A DNA stretch of 64,000 bases from assembly GCA_022494885.1 (NCBI GenBank), contig JAGVSM010004256.1:248001-312000 (forward strand). The letters run 5' to 3'. Position 1 is the stretch's first letter. Each line of letters starts with the position of its first letter. A model generated the notes under the pieces. That model saw nothing but the letters and a program-made list of their open reading frames with translations, did not search any database and was not told the DNA's origin. Below, one piece after another: positions 43,381 through 53,865 of this stretch. The DNA is from Micrasema longulum. Its lineage: Eukaryota; Arthropoda; Insecta; Trichoptera; Brachycentridae. The position numbers were made by a program, and so were the translations under genes.

Positions 43381-43650
43381 AGTAATGAAATTTTTCATTA
43401 AAATCTCATTACATCGAAGACGTTTGAAATTAATATTTTATGTTGGCTGTGAACGAGTCTGTTCCAATATTTGTGCTCTCTTCTTCGATCCACTGGCAGT
43501 TAGAAAAGCAATTTTTCCCTACAGGGCAACTCGTTAATTGACTTACTAACTAGGTTATACTGGAGGTGTAATTTGTGTCGTGCAGACTTATTGCTGTAAA
43601 ACGTGCTTGGCTTGGAAATTTGCAATTTGCCGCCTTTTATCGCCGAGTAA

Positions 43651-43893
43651 AGCTAGGGTTTCCTAGGACAGCGGTGCCCGCATCTTAACGGCCGTAGTGA
43701 ACGGTGATGCGGTGGACAGCCGTGGTAACGTCGACTAGAGAGTGGTTTCCTAGGGAAACGGTGTTAAATGGTGTTGATAACACCGTTTTCTTAGAAAACC
43801 ACACTCTAGTCACCGTTACGACGGCTGTACTTCGCATCACCGTTTACTACGGCCGTTAAAATACGGGCACCGCTGTCCTAGGAAACCCTAGCT
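43651..43893. mobile_element. Palindromic MITE P2
   Basis: 243-bp copy of the P1 family, starting AGCTAGGGTTTCCTAGGACA and ending in the complement. The flanks are TAA at 43648-43650 and 43894-43896. Compared with P1 it has a longer centre (GGTGTTAAATGGTGTTGATA). It is very similar to P3, so the two are probably younger. Confidence 0.88.
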
Positions 43894-43899
43894 TAAGAC

Positions 43900-44300
43900 C
43901 ACTAATTTATAGTTCGACCCTCAAAATCTAGGCAGTAAATAAAAAGGTCAGCACCATCGATTCTGGATAACATTTCTTCCTTTATTTAAACATTGGATCT
44001 TTTATCTGAAGTTAATTAAACTAATTTTCTTGCCGACTTTTTCTTTATAATTACGGAGATCAGGTTCCATTAACTTGTTCAATATTTTAATTGATTATAG
44101 ATTTTTTAATTGTGAATGAAAAGGCATTAAAGAATAATTAATGTGGGCATTACACGCTTAAATTTGCGTAGAATGTCAAAGATATCCAGAAGTTAAAATT
44201 GCAAAATGCGTTGTCTAAAGGAAAATTATGGAAAAAAAGTTAAAACTATACGCTTGAAAAAATCATGCAATTTATATACAAACTTATAAAGATTTTTTAA
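43900..44300. other. AT-rich stretch, no gene recognised
   Basis: No coding or RNA gene signal. Confidence 0.45.
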
Positions 44301-44307
44301 TGTACGG

Positions 44308-44465
44308 AAGCCGCGCCGTGGCCATTGAAGCCCAGCTGAGAAACTGGCGTCGCGGGTTCGATCACCGCCAGTTGCAAGAAAAAAATCAAAGAAATATTTT
44401 CTTCTGAATTGGTTGTGGCGCATTTTTCATAACTTCGTTCCATATCATCTTTTCACTAGCTGACT
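44308..44465 (+). mobile_element. SINE family B, copy 2
   Basis: Head with GCCGTGGCCATTGAAGCCC, then CTGGCGTCGCGGGTTCGATC (box B, one change), CCGCCAGTTGCAAGAAAAAA, body with GAATTGGTTGTGGCGCATTT, end CATATCATCTTTTCACTAGC. It lacks the inverted duplicate seen at 21859-21921. Confidence 0.65.
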
Positions 44466-44469
44466 ATTG

Positions 44470-45045
44470 TTTTCAAAATCAAGATTAATCTCTTAAATGG
44501 AGACTTTTTTGGGTCACTCTGTAACTCTGTAATTCAAAAATCCGTATTATCTTAAAACATATTCCAATAATAGCGGGTAGAAATGTAAGTTTTTTTTTCA
44601 CTAATTTTGTTCAATACCTTGTTTCTTTTCCTTTTATATTAAATTTTGTGCTTACGTAATTAAAAAAAAAGTATTTATTGTTTGTTCTACATTTTTATTT
44701 TAATTTATAGTAAAAATAATTAAATTTATGTTTTAAAAAATCATCAGATGATAAAACAGTAATAAAATATCCATCTGGACATTTTACAATAATATTAACG
44801 TTTTTCATTGGTGAAAATTTTTTTTTATCTACAGTATTTTAAAATTTGTACACGCAAATATTTTGAAAAAACTAAAACAAGCAATTATTATACAAGTACT
44901 CGTATTGTTACCGAAATCATTTTCTCGCACCGACTGAAATTTTAAATGAAATAGTATTTCTATATTTAGTAAGTCAAAATACTTTGTAAAAACACTTTTT
45001 GTTCCTGAAATAAATTAAATTAACATAAAAAATAAACGGAAAAAA
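44470..45045. other. AT-rich stretch, no gene recognised
   Basis: Only homopolymer-rich DNA. Confidence 0.45.
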
Positions 45046-45051
45046 AGACTG

Positions 45052-45123
45052 TGACCCCGACGTGATTTGAACACGCAACCTTCTGATCTGGAGTCAGACG
45101 CGCTACCGTTGCGCCACGGAGTC
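45052..45123 (-). tRNA. tRNA-Trp (CCA)
   Basis: The minus strand gives a 72-nt cloverleaf. Acceptor GACTCCG pairs with CGGGGTC plus a discriminator A. The D arm is GCGCAACGGTAGCGC, and the anticodon arm GTCTGACTCCAGATC contains CCA. The T arm GCGTGTTCAAATCACGT has a box B with TTCAAATC. There is no intron and no encoded CCA end. A T run (45041-45047 as A on plus) follows as a pol III terminator. All stems pair, with one G-U in the acceptor, so this is a real, probably functional gene rather than a SINE head. It decodes UGG in cytoplasmic translation. Confidence 0.95.
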
Positions 45124-45129
45124 GACTGA

Positions 45130-46090
45130 GTGTCATGCAAATTTATCTGTACTAAAGAAATTATATTTGCAATGCTATTCAAAGATAAAACTTGTGTAAC
45201 TATTACTCTCAAGGTGATTATAAAATATATCATTCAAAATTGTTATTGTAGGTAGATTGATATATTATGCTCGTACAGGTAGGTACATTTTAGGCCAGTT
45301 TTTTTAATGAATAATAAAAAGCCGTTTAAAAACCAACACTTTCTAGTACATTCATGAATCACTTATTTATCTAATTGAGATATTAAAAAAAACACTTCTA
45401 AAATAAAAATCATAATTCGCTATTTTAGTTCCCAGGTTTTAGTATTATACACGTACAATAAATTCTCAATGGATGATTGTAAAATTGAACATGTGTTTAT
45501 ACCTATTAATTTATTTTAAAGTATTAATAAATATAAGAAAAAAAGACACAGGCATCTAATAATATTGTTGTATTGTTTTCTCTCTTCTTTACTGATGTTT
45601 TACGTATTGGTGTCTATATTCAAGATTTCACTAATTTCATTGATTAAATAGTTTTTAATAAAAACATGTAATAATATTCGTATTACTAAAAAAAAGAAAA
45701 GTTTTTATCTATGTATGAAGAAATGAAAATGTATGTATGATGAAGCCCGAAAACATAAAGAATTAAAAGAATATTAATTTATGAAGAAGTGCCATGCTTA
45801 CAATATTTAATTTAGAAGTTTGATATGCGTAGATGTTTAATGTAGGATTAGAAAATTTACGTAGATAGATACATATAACATATATTAATCGTAGATAGTG
45901 TAAATATTAATTCGTATTAAGCTAATTAAAAAAAATAGTATTATCTTTTTCACTTGCTTTACTAAGTACCTTATTGTTAATGACGATAAGATAATGCTTT
46001 CATGTCTAAAGATTTCATCCAATATATTTATTTATTATTGATTACATACATACAATTATTTCTTACCCATTTATTATATTAAGTATATTT
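45130..46090. other. AT-rich stretch, no gene recognised
   Basis: No coding or RNA gene signal. Confidence 0.45.
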
Positions 46091-46094
46091 TCTA

Positions 46095-46345
46095 ATTTAT
46101 ATTTTTGCTTCAATTTTTATTATTACCTGTAAGTTTTTTTATTTATATTAATGTTTAATTTTTAAATTATTAATGACATATTTTTAATTTATATTTATAG
46201 TTCAATTTTTATTATTATCGGTATGTTTTGTAATTTGCATTCATGATTCATCTTCTTTCAATAATGGTAGATTTTCTTATTTATATTTATGATTAAATTA
46301 TTATTATTACCTGTATTTTTCTGATTTATATATATTTTTAAATAT
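46095..46345. repeat. Degenerate AT-rich tandem repeat
   Basis: Three to four loose repeats of a roughly 80-100 base unit with words ATTTATATTTATG, TTCAATTTTTATTATTACC and TGTAAGTTTTT. Homology is weak but the order is kept. Confidence 0.4.
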
Positions 46346-46945
46346 TTTTTATTTTTTTTTTGTTAAACATCCTTTAATGAAATGAAAAAAAATACATGTG
46401 AAAATAAGGTTCTTTCTAAACACAGAAATTTCCTAGCTAGTCGGGACCTGAAACTACAAATAAACTATTATTATTTTTCTTTTTTTTTCTTTGGTTGGTT
46501 ATCAAAATAATGGTTCGATCTTGAAGTAAATAGATTGTTGGATTAATTAAACAAGTCGACTAAAATTTTCCATTTCCAAAAAAGATGTCACTCAAATTAT
46601 AATTTTTAATTTTTTCTATTTTCTGAAGAAAAAACTGAAAATCAGTTGACAGACGATTTAATCTTTTTAAACATCGCCATTTCCATTATTTTTCAATTAA
46701 GTTTATCTAAAACATTATTTCACCGATTTTTTTTTGTTAATTTTTTTAAGAACTTCCCAGTTTTGTTTTATTTTGAACTCAAAAACTAAAAATCATATAT
46801 ATTTTGAGAATACTACAAATATAAAAGTAATTTCTAGTGAATACAATATTATATTTTTTTAAATTACAACTGATAATGTAATTTCAAATACAAATTACTT
46901 AAGAATAAAAAAAAATGCAATTTAGCGGATATTTTACTTGAGAGT

Positions 46946-47735
46946 TGATTTATTTATTTATTTATTTATTTATTCACACTCTTTATCAAAATACAATTCC
47001 ATATTCACTTTGCCCAGCTAACAAGGGTACATACCTTGTTCCAAGCTAGGCAATTACATTTTTATATATTATAATAGTTAACAAATTAATATAGAGCACA
47101 GACAAACAAAATATAAACTTATTCGGATACACATTTTGATTCATATACATACAGACATACACATATATACACACATGTATATATAAATATACACATACAT
47201 ATATACACATGTACATACGCACACACGTACATACATCCATGCGCATACACAATACATACATTCATAAAAACATAGACAATTTATTTATGCGAAACTTCAT
47301 GGTTGTCATCTATAAATATATTTTTTTTAAATTATTCCTTATTTTTTGTATTTTATTTTTGACATCCAGTAAGGTTCTCCAATCCGTGGCATGCATCAAC
47401 TTTTCTGACTCCCTACGACCAATGTCATGAAAGAGCGAGGTCAACACCTTCCGTAACTTGACAACACTCCCGTCTTTCCTCCCGTCTACGTTATAGTGTT
47501 GTCTCGATGCCAGAACAGTGTTGACCCCTTCACTTAGTATCAGATCCCTATTAGAGTATCTTGTATTATGGTTGTGGTTGATTGATGTGTGTAACCACTA
47601 CCGTTCTCAATACATACTGTTGAATAATATTCAGTACTCTGAATTCTTTGAAGAGCAAGTCACTTGGATAGCGAAATGTTTTTTTTAAGACGACTCGGAT
47701 TAAAGATTTCTGTGCAATTGTGATTTGTAGGTAAT
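46946..47735 (-). mobile_element. CR1/Jockey-like LINE, 3' end with hairpin and AAAT tail
   Basis: On the minus strand from about 47735 a frame reads LQITIAQKSLIRVVLKKTFR, then YPSDLLFKEFRVLNIIQQYV. After a frameshift (about 47590) it reads INHNHNTRYSNRDLILSEGV and NTVLASRQHYNVDGRK. This is the C-terminal pattern of non-LTR ORF2 (Q...lR.i......pS..LF.e...L.i.q.Y ... nTR......l......). The 3' UTR contains a hairpin (47012-47051) and ends in an AAAT repeat (about 46950-46975 as TTTA on plus). An AC/AT-rich microsatellite at 47146-47255 lies in the UTR. The plus-strand frame at 47209-47430 is a shadow. Confidence 0.75.
47146..47255. repeat. ACAT/TA-rich microsatellite
   Basis: Irregular repeat of ACATACAC and ATATACAC words. 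Confidence 0.8.
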
Positions 47736-47749
47736 ACACGTAAATAATT

Positions 47750-48180
47750 AATGTAAATGTAAATGTCGGATTTGATTTTCATTTAAACTGATTTAAATTA
47801 TTCTATTTATTGAAAATATTAAAATAATTCATATTATAATTATCATAATATTTTACGTGATATTTTATTTAAGTCTTTGCAACTGAGAAATCACAAATGA
47901 AGTTTATCTCCCGGACTGTAAAATTCAATGTAGTTTGTTCCAAAATTGCTCTGAATCTCGGTGAATCTTACCACACAAGTTGGACCTTGCTAAAAATAAC
48001 CCAACCGGGCATTATCAACAAAATTTCAGACCAATTCGCAACTTACTTTCATATTCACAGACAAAACTGATATCCAAACCAACTTTAACGTAACAAATAT
48101 CAATCAAAAATATGTATTTACTAATCATCAACCCATTTAGGTGTGTAAGAGAATTTTTTTGATGGAAATTCATTGTAACT
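47750..48180. other. AT-rich stretch, no gene recognised
   Basis: No coding or RNA gene signal. Confidence 0.45.
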
Positions 48181-48184
48181 TATT

Positions 48185-48885
48185 AAAGACTAGCGGACCC
48201 GACAGACGTTGTCCTGCCCAAACGTTGGCTTGCCTGCTATTTATTACCTTGGAAAAAGACTTTTCATTGATAAGTAGGTACCTAGGTACTTGTTTGTGAC
48301 TAAATTCCAAAATCAAAATTTGTTAATATTCAAATATTGAATTTACGTAGGTGCCTAGGTACTTGTTTATGGTTGAATTCCAAAACGTAACATATATATT
48401 TTTCGTCAAACTCCGGTCTTTTCACCAACATATGGGTGTACTTATATGGAAAAACAATTTATAAAAATGTGTTGAATTAAATATTGTTTTAGTATTACAA
48501 AAAATTCAGTAAAAAGAAATAAATGGGTGGAAAATATAAGGAATTTAAGGAAAGGATCTGATTAAGATCCATAAAAAACAAATGCTGTTTGTAAACATTA
48601 AAAAACAAACTTTTTTAATACAAAAAAAAAAACATCTTTCCACTTTTTTTTTGTAAATGCATTCTCCTCGATTGCAACCCTGGTAGATCAATGAATAAAA
48701 CATTTATGATTCTTACTTTTTTTACAAATTAGCTTGAAGATTTTAATATCTATGAACACGCGCAACGCAAAGATCTATATTTCTCTGAAAACCGCACATA
48801 AATCGGTTAAGCCGTAGTAGGAGTTCAGTGACATTGCACGTACAGAGGAATTATATACATAAAGATATAAAAGCCGAGTGATACT
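48185..48885 (+). repeat. Repeat U, copy 2
   Basis: Starts GACTAGCGGACCCGACAGAC and continues GTTGTCCTGCCCAAACGTTG, GTACCTAGGTACTTG, GAAAGGATCTGATTAAGATC, TGCAACCCTGGTAGATCAAT, CCGCACATAAATCGGTTAAG. It ends near GAGGAATTATATACATAAAG. Inverted partner at 27000-27672. Ends are shared, so both are near full length. Confidence 0.78.
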
Positions 48886-48889
48886 TAAA

Positions 48890-49440
48890 TACATGAATTT
48901 GGAATAATCGGTGATCAGTGATCAGTTTCATCGCATCGATGAATGAGAAAGTTTAGTGATTTTTAAATTTTTTTTATATTTGAGATTTATCAAACTAAGC
49001 CAAAATTTTATTTTAAATTTTTATATAGGTATAGTATCATCGTAATGATTTTTTGAAGTTACGTAGTTTTGAAATTACTCCACCCGTCACTTCACTAATT
49101 GCCGTCGGTGAGTTGTCCTGACATTTAAAAAGTGAACCCCGTGCGTATGAAAACACGCTAAAGATGGTTTTCCGGAAACCAGAAATATATCAAAATTCAT
49201 AATGCAATTCTAAAAAGCTGTTCACTAGAACTTGTGACATTTTAAAGTAGTTCGTTTTTATTAAAACGTAGTTTTTCATGCATTTTCGAGAAACTTCTCG
49301 ATAAAAAAAATGCTTTAATTTTTACCACGCGTAAGATTTTTTTATATCCAATTTCCCGCAACACTGAGCTTCCTCATTGTATGAAAAATAGTATTGTTAT
49401 TTTTTTTGTATGATTTTTAAGCTTACTAGTCCCTTATCGT
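48890..49440. other. AT-rich stretch, no gene recognised
   Basis: No coding or RNA gene signal. GC-richer around 49080-49180. Confidence 0.4.
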
Positions 49441-49469
49441 GTATTAGAACATTAGTACCGTAAGTATTG

Positions 49470-49850
49470 GGAAACAGTTATTTTAAAACAAGCATTCTTC
49501 GAAAATAGTTTTTAAACTGTTACTGTAAAGAAACAGTAGTAAAGATATTAAATTAAACTGTTTCTAAAAGTTACAGTTTAAATGTGCGTGTGCAAAATGG
49601 TTGCTACCCGTGGAAAAATGAGTCTGGATACGTGAAGCTTTTTAAGCTGTGTAGCTCGTAACAAGTAACAGTTAAATACATTTTTGGATGTACAATTTTT
49701 TTTCTCTCCACGGTGCTCTAAACTATTATTAAGAAATAGTTTAACGTGCTACATTTTTTCCCTACGCTGCTCTTAACTGTTATTTAAAAAAAGTTTAACA
49801 AAACGGTTGTATTTGTGAAAGAGTAACTGTTACTGCTACTCCTTTTAAAT
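49470..49850. promoter_or_regulatory. Cluster of AACTGTT/AACAGTT words
   Basis: Within about 380 bases there are roughly eight AAC(A/T)GTT or near matches (GAAACAGTTATT, TTAAACTGTTACTG, TTAAACTGTTTCT, AGTTACAGTTTAAA, GTAACAGTTAAAT, CTTAACTGTTATTT, GTAACTGTTACTG), in both orientations. AACNG is the core recognised by Myb-type factors. This may equally be a decayed repeat. Regulation is inference only. Confidence 0.25.
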
Positions 49851-49873
49851 AACCGAATCTCTCTCAGAGTAAT

Positions 49874-50301
49874 AATTGAACGTAGTTATACAGAAAGCAG
49901 CCAGCCATAGAAAAGTGAAACTAAGATAATAGCCATTTTCTAAAAAGAGTGAATTATAAAATGTACACAATAGTTTGAATGTTTTTTACTTTAACAAACG
50001 ATAAACAATGAATACATAAGTTTTTTGTTTATATATTACAAACAAGAATTTTATTATGTATTTGACCTGTTGAAAAGATTTTTAAAGTACCATAAGATTT
50101 TTCTAGTTTTTTGGGTGTTTTCTGCAAATTGAGGAATGCCGTTATTGTGATCAACACCTTTTTCCGGGGTGATTAATACAGTTTTTTATATAAAAGCGGT
50201 CTGGCTGTTTTTAGCAGAACATAGAATCGAGCTTACTGCACTCGATAACATCAATATCTCATTTTTCTGAAATTGTGCTTTCTGCATAACTACGTTCAAT
50301 T
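49874..50301. mobile_element. MITE M8, about 428 bp
   Basis: AATTGAACGTAGTTATACAG continuing AAAGCA at the left end pairs with GTGCTTTCTGCATAACTACG continuing TTCAATT at the right end. The inverted repeat is about 27 bp. The right half matches 37144-37360. The interior has no coding frame. Confidence 0.7.
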
Positions 50302-50304
50302 CGC

Positions 50305-51090
50305 TCCCGCTTAAAAACAAGCCTTTTAGCTCTACTGCAGAGAACAAAAGCGATACAAATTTTTGGTTTTGTTTTTAATTTAACAACAAACGTGTAACGG
50401 ACGGTTTAAGTTTGAAATTCCAATTCTCAATCTGAGTACCTGCAGACCGTTGTATTGCTATAAACTGTAGCTAACTTCGTGATTGATAATCATAGAATGG
50501 TTAGAAACGCACACCTCTAGAATAAACTTTCATGTCAACCGTCGCACCTGATTCATCACCATAGAAGTCAAAAGGTTTAACCACACGATTAATATTATCA
50601 ACAACATAACATTATAGTATTGTAGTGGTACATTTGTTTCTTTGGTTTTAATTTATGAATGTAGCGATGTGATTTTTATCTCTTCCGGATTTTACAGATT
50701 GATATCCGCGGAAGCCGGAAAAAACAAGTACAATTTATTTTTCTTAAAAGGCCGCAAACCAAAAAAGGTTATCTGACCCCTAGATCGTAATTACGCGACA
50801 TTGAATACAGCGTAACTTGGTGGTCCGTTGCGGGAGCGGAAGGGGGGAGCTCTTTGAACTTGAACTGTTTTAAATTTAAATGTTATCTGAAGAGTTGATG
50901 AGTATCAAATAAGGAACTCAAACTTCTCTTTTCAAATTAATGGGAGAGGTTTATTAAAACGTTTATTTTACATTTCCAGTTGTTGATAAAGTATTTTGGA
51001 GAAACAGACGAGTAAAATTTAAAGCAGATCAATAAGATAATAGAAAAACAATTATTATAGATTTTTTCATTCATTTATGATTGTCAGCTT
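50305..51090. other. Stretch without recognised gene
   Basis: Mostly AT-rich. 50790-50870 is GC-richer (GTCCGTTGCGGGAGCGGAAG) and single in the window. Confidence 0.4.
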
Positions 51091-51094
51091 TACA

Positions 51095-51295
51095 TGTGAC
51101 CGCCAAAAACTATAAGCACTCATTAACTTCAAGGTATCTGGACGAATGACTCGTCAAGTACCTCCTTTTAGTTGCAAAAATTCGCGAACAGTATACTCAT
51201 ATAATGCTATTCTGAATCGGCTCCATATACTCGACAATAACTATTCAGACGTTAAGATGATAAACGGTAGCTTACATTTGTTAGGCTATAGTTAT
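51095..51295 (+). mobile_element. CR1/Jockey-like LINE fragment
   Basis: One frame reads GRMTRQVPPFSCKNSRTVYS and YNAILNRLHILDNNYSDV. It matches PGIMTRQVLPFCSNNSRTVY and NAVNRLHKLGNRYSHV at 28429-28600. The differing residues are scattered, so both are old copies of one family. It is cut by MITE M5 at about 51310. Confidence 0.75.
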
Positions 51296-51311
51296 GTACC
51301 TACCTATAATA

Positions 51312-51672
51312 TACAGGGTGTTCTTTAAACCCTGTCACATCCGAAACCACGATGATCAGTATGAACATGAAGACATATTGGCGTATTATAAAAAAAAAAT
51401 TAGAACAAATGATTTTTTTAAAATAAAATATTTAAAAAACAAATGGTTGCTTACTTCTGCAGGGGAGAAGTGAGGGGAATTCGGTTGCCGGTGCATCAGA
51501 CTCCCCTCTCCTCCCCTTGTTTCTTCCCTGGAGAAGTAAGCAACCATTTGCTTTTTTGATTTTTAATTTTTTTTTTCCTTCCAAAAAAAATATTTTAATA
51601 TGCCAATATGTCTTCTTGCTCACACTGATCATCACGGTTTCGGATGTGACCGGGTTTAATGAACACCCTGTA
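51312..51672. mobile_element. MITE M5, Tc1/mariner-like ends
   Basis: TACAGGGTGTTCTTTAAACC at the left pairs with the right end GGGTTTAATGAACACCCTGT. The inverted repeat extends through CACATCCGAAACC and GATGATCAGT, about 50 bp. TA flanks both sides (51310-51311 and 51673-51674). An inner inverted pair (GGTTGCTTACTTCTGCAGGG and GGAGAAGTAAGCAACC) makes a second stem. Frames at 51432-51774 are by-products of the palindromes. A shorter relative is at 63247-63372. Confidence 0.78.
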
Positions 51673-51787
51673 TATTTAAAAAAATACTTTACGTTCAAAA
51701 TTACTTTTTTACTACTTTTTAAATATTATAAATATGCTTCAAATAATTTTTTGGTTGTTATTTTTAACATATAAAAAAATCTCTTTA

Positions 51788-52015
51788 ACTTAATCTCACC
51801 CGCATTAATAAAGGTTTCAGCTCTTTAACTTCACAAACATCAACAGATGAAAGAATTGAAGGAATAAAGATGTTCAAACATAGGCAAAATGGTGAATGTT
51901 ACACAGTGTGTAAAGTGGCCACTTAAACCAGCCAATGACAGGTCATAAGCCTTGTAGATGCTTAGACCTCTGTATAAATTCTCTAAAATGTTCTTCATCT
52001 CTGTTGTAATATTAA
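51788..52015 (+). repeat. Repeat E, copy 5
   Basis: AATCTCACCCGCATTAATAA, TTCACAAACATCAACAGATG, TGGTGAATGTTACACAGTGT, AACCAGCCAATGACAGGTC, TTCTTCATCTCTGTTGTAAT. The 5' coding-like part is missing. The terminal inverted segment is present at the right end only. Confidence 0.7.
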
Positions 52016-52035
52016 CATATTAATTAACTATAATT

Positions 52036-52140
52036 TAACGGATTACTAAAATACGCTGCATTTGTTTTACAAGTTAAGTGCCCTATGCACCATTTGGTGC
52101 TTGATGTTGGTGTGCTCGTGGTTGGGAAATGATAATAATG
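52036..52140 (+). mobile_element. SINE family D, 3' fragment
   Basis: AAATACGCTGCATTTGTTTT, AGTGCCCTATGCACCATTTG and AATGATAATAATGA match the SINE D body end and tail. Confidence 0.55.
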
Positions 52141-52194
52141 ACCTATAACGTATTTACAACTTAATTAATCGATATTTTAAAAAAAGTTTATCGA

Positions 52195-52660
52195 GTAGGG
52201 ACAGGAGAGTAGATAGGGGGGTAAGAGGATGCGTAGTCTGACTTTTCTTTAGAAACGTAGTCTCGTGTTTTCCCTCTGGATTATGGCACTAGAGCAATTA
52301 TTTCTTTACACACTATTGATATCTACTTTCGACATGTCTCTACAGTTATTTTTTGTTTATCAATTGTCTTTTACAGAATCTAGAACCATCCAAAAACTCT
52401 TAAATACGTCCAGTATTATCTGGCATTTTCGGATGTTCGGTATTTCTTTATGATAATATTTCTTCAAAAAAAAACCAAATCGATTCAGTTTTGGTGTAGA
52501 GAAAACGGGAATACGAGATCTCAATTTTGACGATTTTCGTTAACCATAATCAGTCCGACGCGACTTGCAGTTGACTTTGAAAAACTGTATTTAAATATTT
52601 ATTCTTCAAACCGCTCTCTTCCACCGCATATCCTTTTAAAAAGGCTCTACTAAGAAACTG
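52195..52660 (+). repeat. Repeat X, copy 2, uninterrupted
   Basis: AGAAACGTAGTCTCGTGTTT, TCCCTCTGGATTATGG, AGAACCATCCAAAAACTCTT, CATTTTCGGATGTTCGG, AAATCGATTCAGTTTTGGTG, AATCAGTCCGACGCG, CCGCTCTCTTCCACCGCATA. The 52265-52453 frame overlaps it but is not conserved as a frame with certainty. Copies 1 and 3 are split by SINE D. Confidence 0.65.
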
Positions 52661-52664
52661 AAGC

Positions 52665-53110
52665 GACGCAACACGACGGTAGGCCAAATCTAGACTAAAA
52701 TATTGAGATTATGAAATCATTAGACATTAACCGGGGCAAGTTGTAATTTCGGCCATTCGAATTTGCTCCTTCGGGAGTACGGCGTACGGATGTTTAAGTA
52801 AAGAATGTTTTAATATAATATGAATTCTTGGAGCTACGCAGCGCTGAATCTTCATAAAGCCGTGTTTACACTCGCGCCATTCCGGTAATTGCATGCATTA
52901 TGGCAGTTTGTTTATCTTGGGAGACCTGGCCAAATGTTTACTGACGTTATTAACGGGGCGTGTGAGTTGGCCATTATAAAACAAATGAAGAGGGCGCGTT
53001 CTTGTCAAACTAACTTCGTACAGGTTTGGGAAGGATGATGAGACGTGCCATTAAGATGTTAGACGCTAATTCTATCAAAATTAAAATATTAAAGATGGCG
53101 TCACTGCCCG
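52665..53110. other. Mixed stretch, possibly single-copy
   Basis: 52850-53030 has even composition and no repeat partner in the window (GTGTTTACACTCGCGCCATT, GGCGTGTGAGTTGGCCATTA). No exon is recognised. Confidence 0.35.
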
Positions 53111-53116
53111 CGTGAT

Positions 53117-53245
53117 ACACATCGAGACTTCTTGTAAGCAAAAGCGCTGACCATTACTCCACGAGGCTGACAAGTGGAATCCAATACTGTGCTCTATGCA
53201 CCATAAGGTGCGGGTAAAGGAATAAAAATAATGATTTTATTTTAA
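53117..53245. mobile_element. SINE family D, rearranged fragment
   Basis: The first part (about 53117-53172) is the tRNA-like head in minus orientation (GCGCTGACCATTACTCCACG on plus). The second (about 53185-53235) is the body end in plus orientation (TGCTCTATGCACCATAAGGT, GCGGGTAAAGGAATAAAAAT). The two halves are inverted relative to each other. Confidence 0.5.
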
Positions 53246-53394
53246 TGACATCTATGTCTAGTAAATTAATCACTATTTAAAAAATATATTATTCGAATCG
53301 TAATACTGACGGAAATATAAAATATCGCACACCTAGAAGTATTCGTTAGTCTTAATTTTGAGTTATGAATGCAATTTAATTACATATTTTTTCT

Positions 53395-53720
53395 CTCTAG
53401 GAGAACACTCATGTATCTAATTATATTAAAAATAATGCTTCAAAAAGTCGCACTTTTCCCTCTTTCCAAGTGTTTCAAGACGCTAAACTTTTAGACATAA
53501 GACAAATATATTGTTTTCAATGTTTAAAATATATATTTGAGAACCAAAATTTATTTACAAGTAATTCAAACAGATCAAGTCAAAGAAAGAATTGTGTGTT
53601 AGAAGTACCATATTGTAAAACGAGGCTCCCACAGACAAATGCATATTTTATAGGACCAAATTTTTTAAATTCTTTTTTTACTGATAATATTTCATTGATT
53701 CCAAACATTTAAAATTTTCC
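53395..53720 (+). mobile_element. CR1/Jockey-like LINE, last codons
   Basis: The open frame 53470-53712 reads FQDAKLLDIRQIYCFQCLKY then VLEVPYCKTRLPQTNAYF and IGPNFLNSFF. This fits the non-LTR C-terminus (lF....iL.lrqiY ... l.vP..kt.l...s....GP...N.l). The stop at 53710-53712 is at the expected place. Confidence 0.7.
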
Positions 53721-53865
53721 TTTTTTTTAAAACACGCACTATCCTGGATTCAAACTAAAGATTTGAACTCTTTTTTTCTATGATATATTTTGTTGCCCTT
53801 TGATAACAAGGAATATTTTAATGTTTTTATTTAATATTTTTTATTTCATACTGTACCTCTGAGGT

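Noticed and set aside
45015..45233. 72-codon minus ORF
   Set aside because: It runs through the tRNA-Trp gene.
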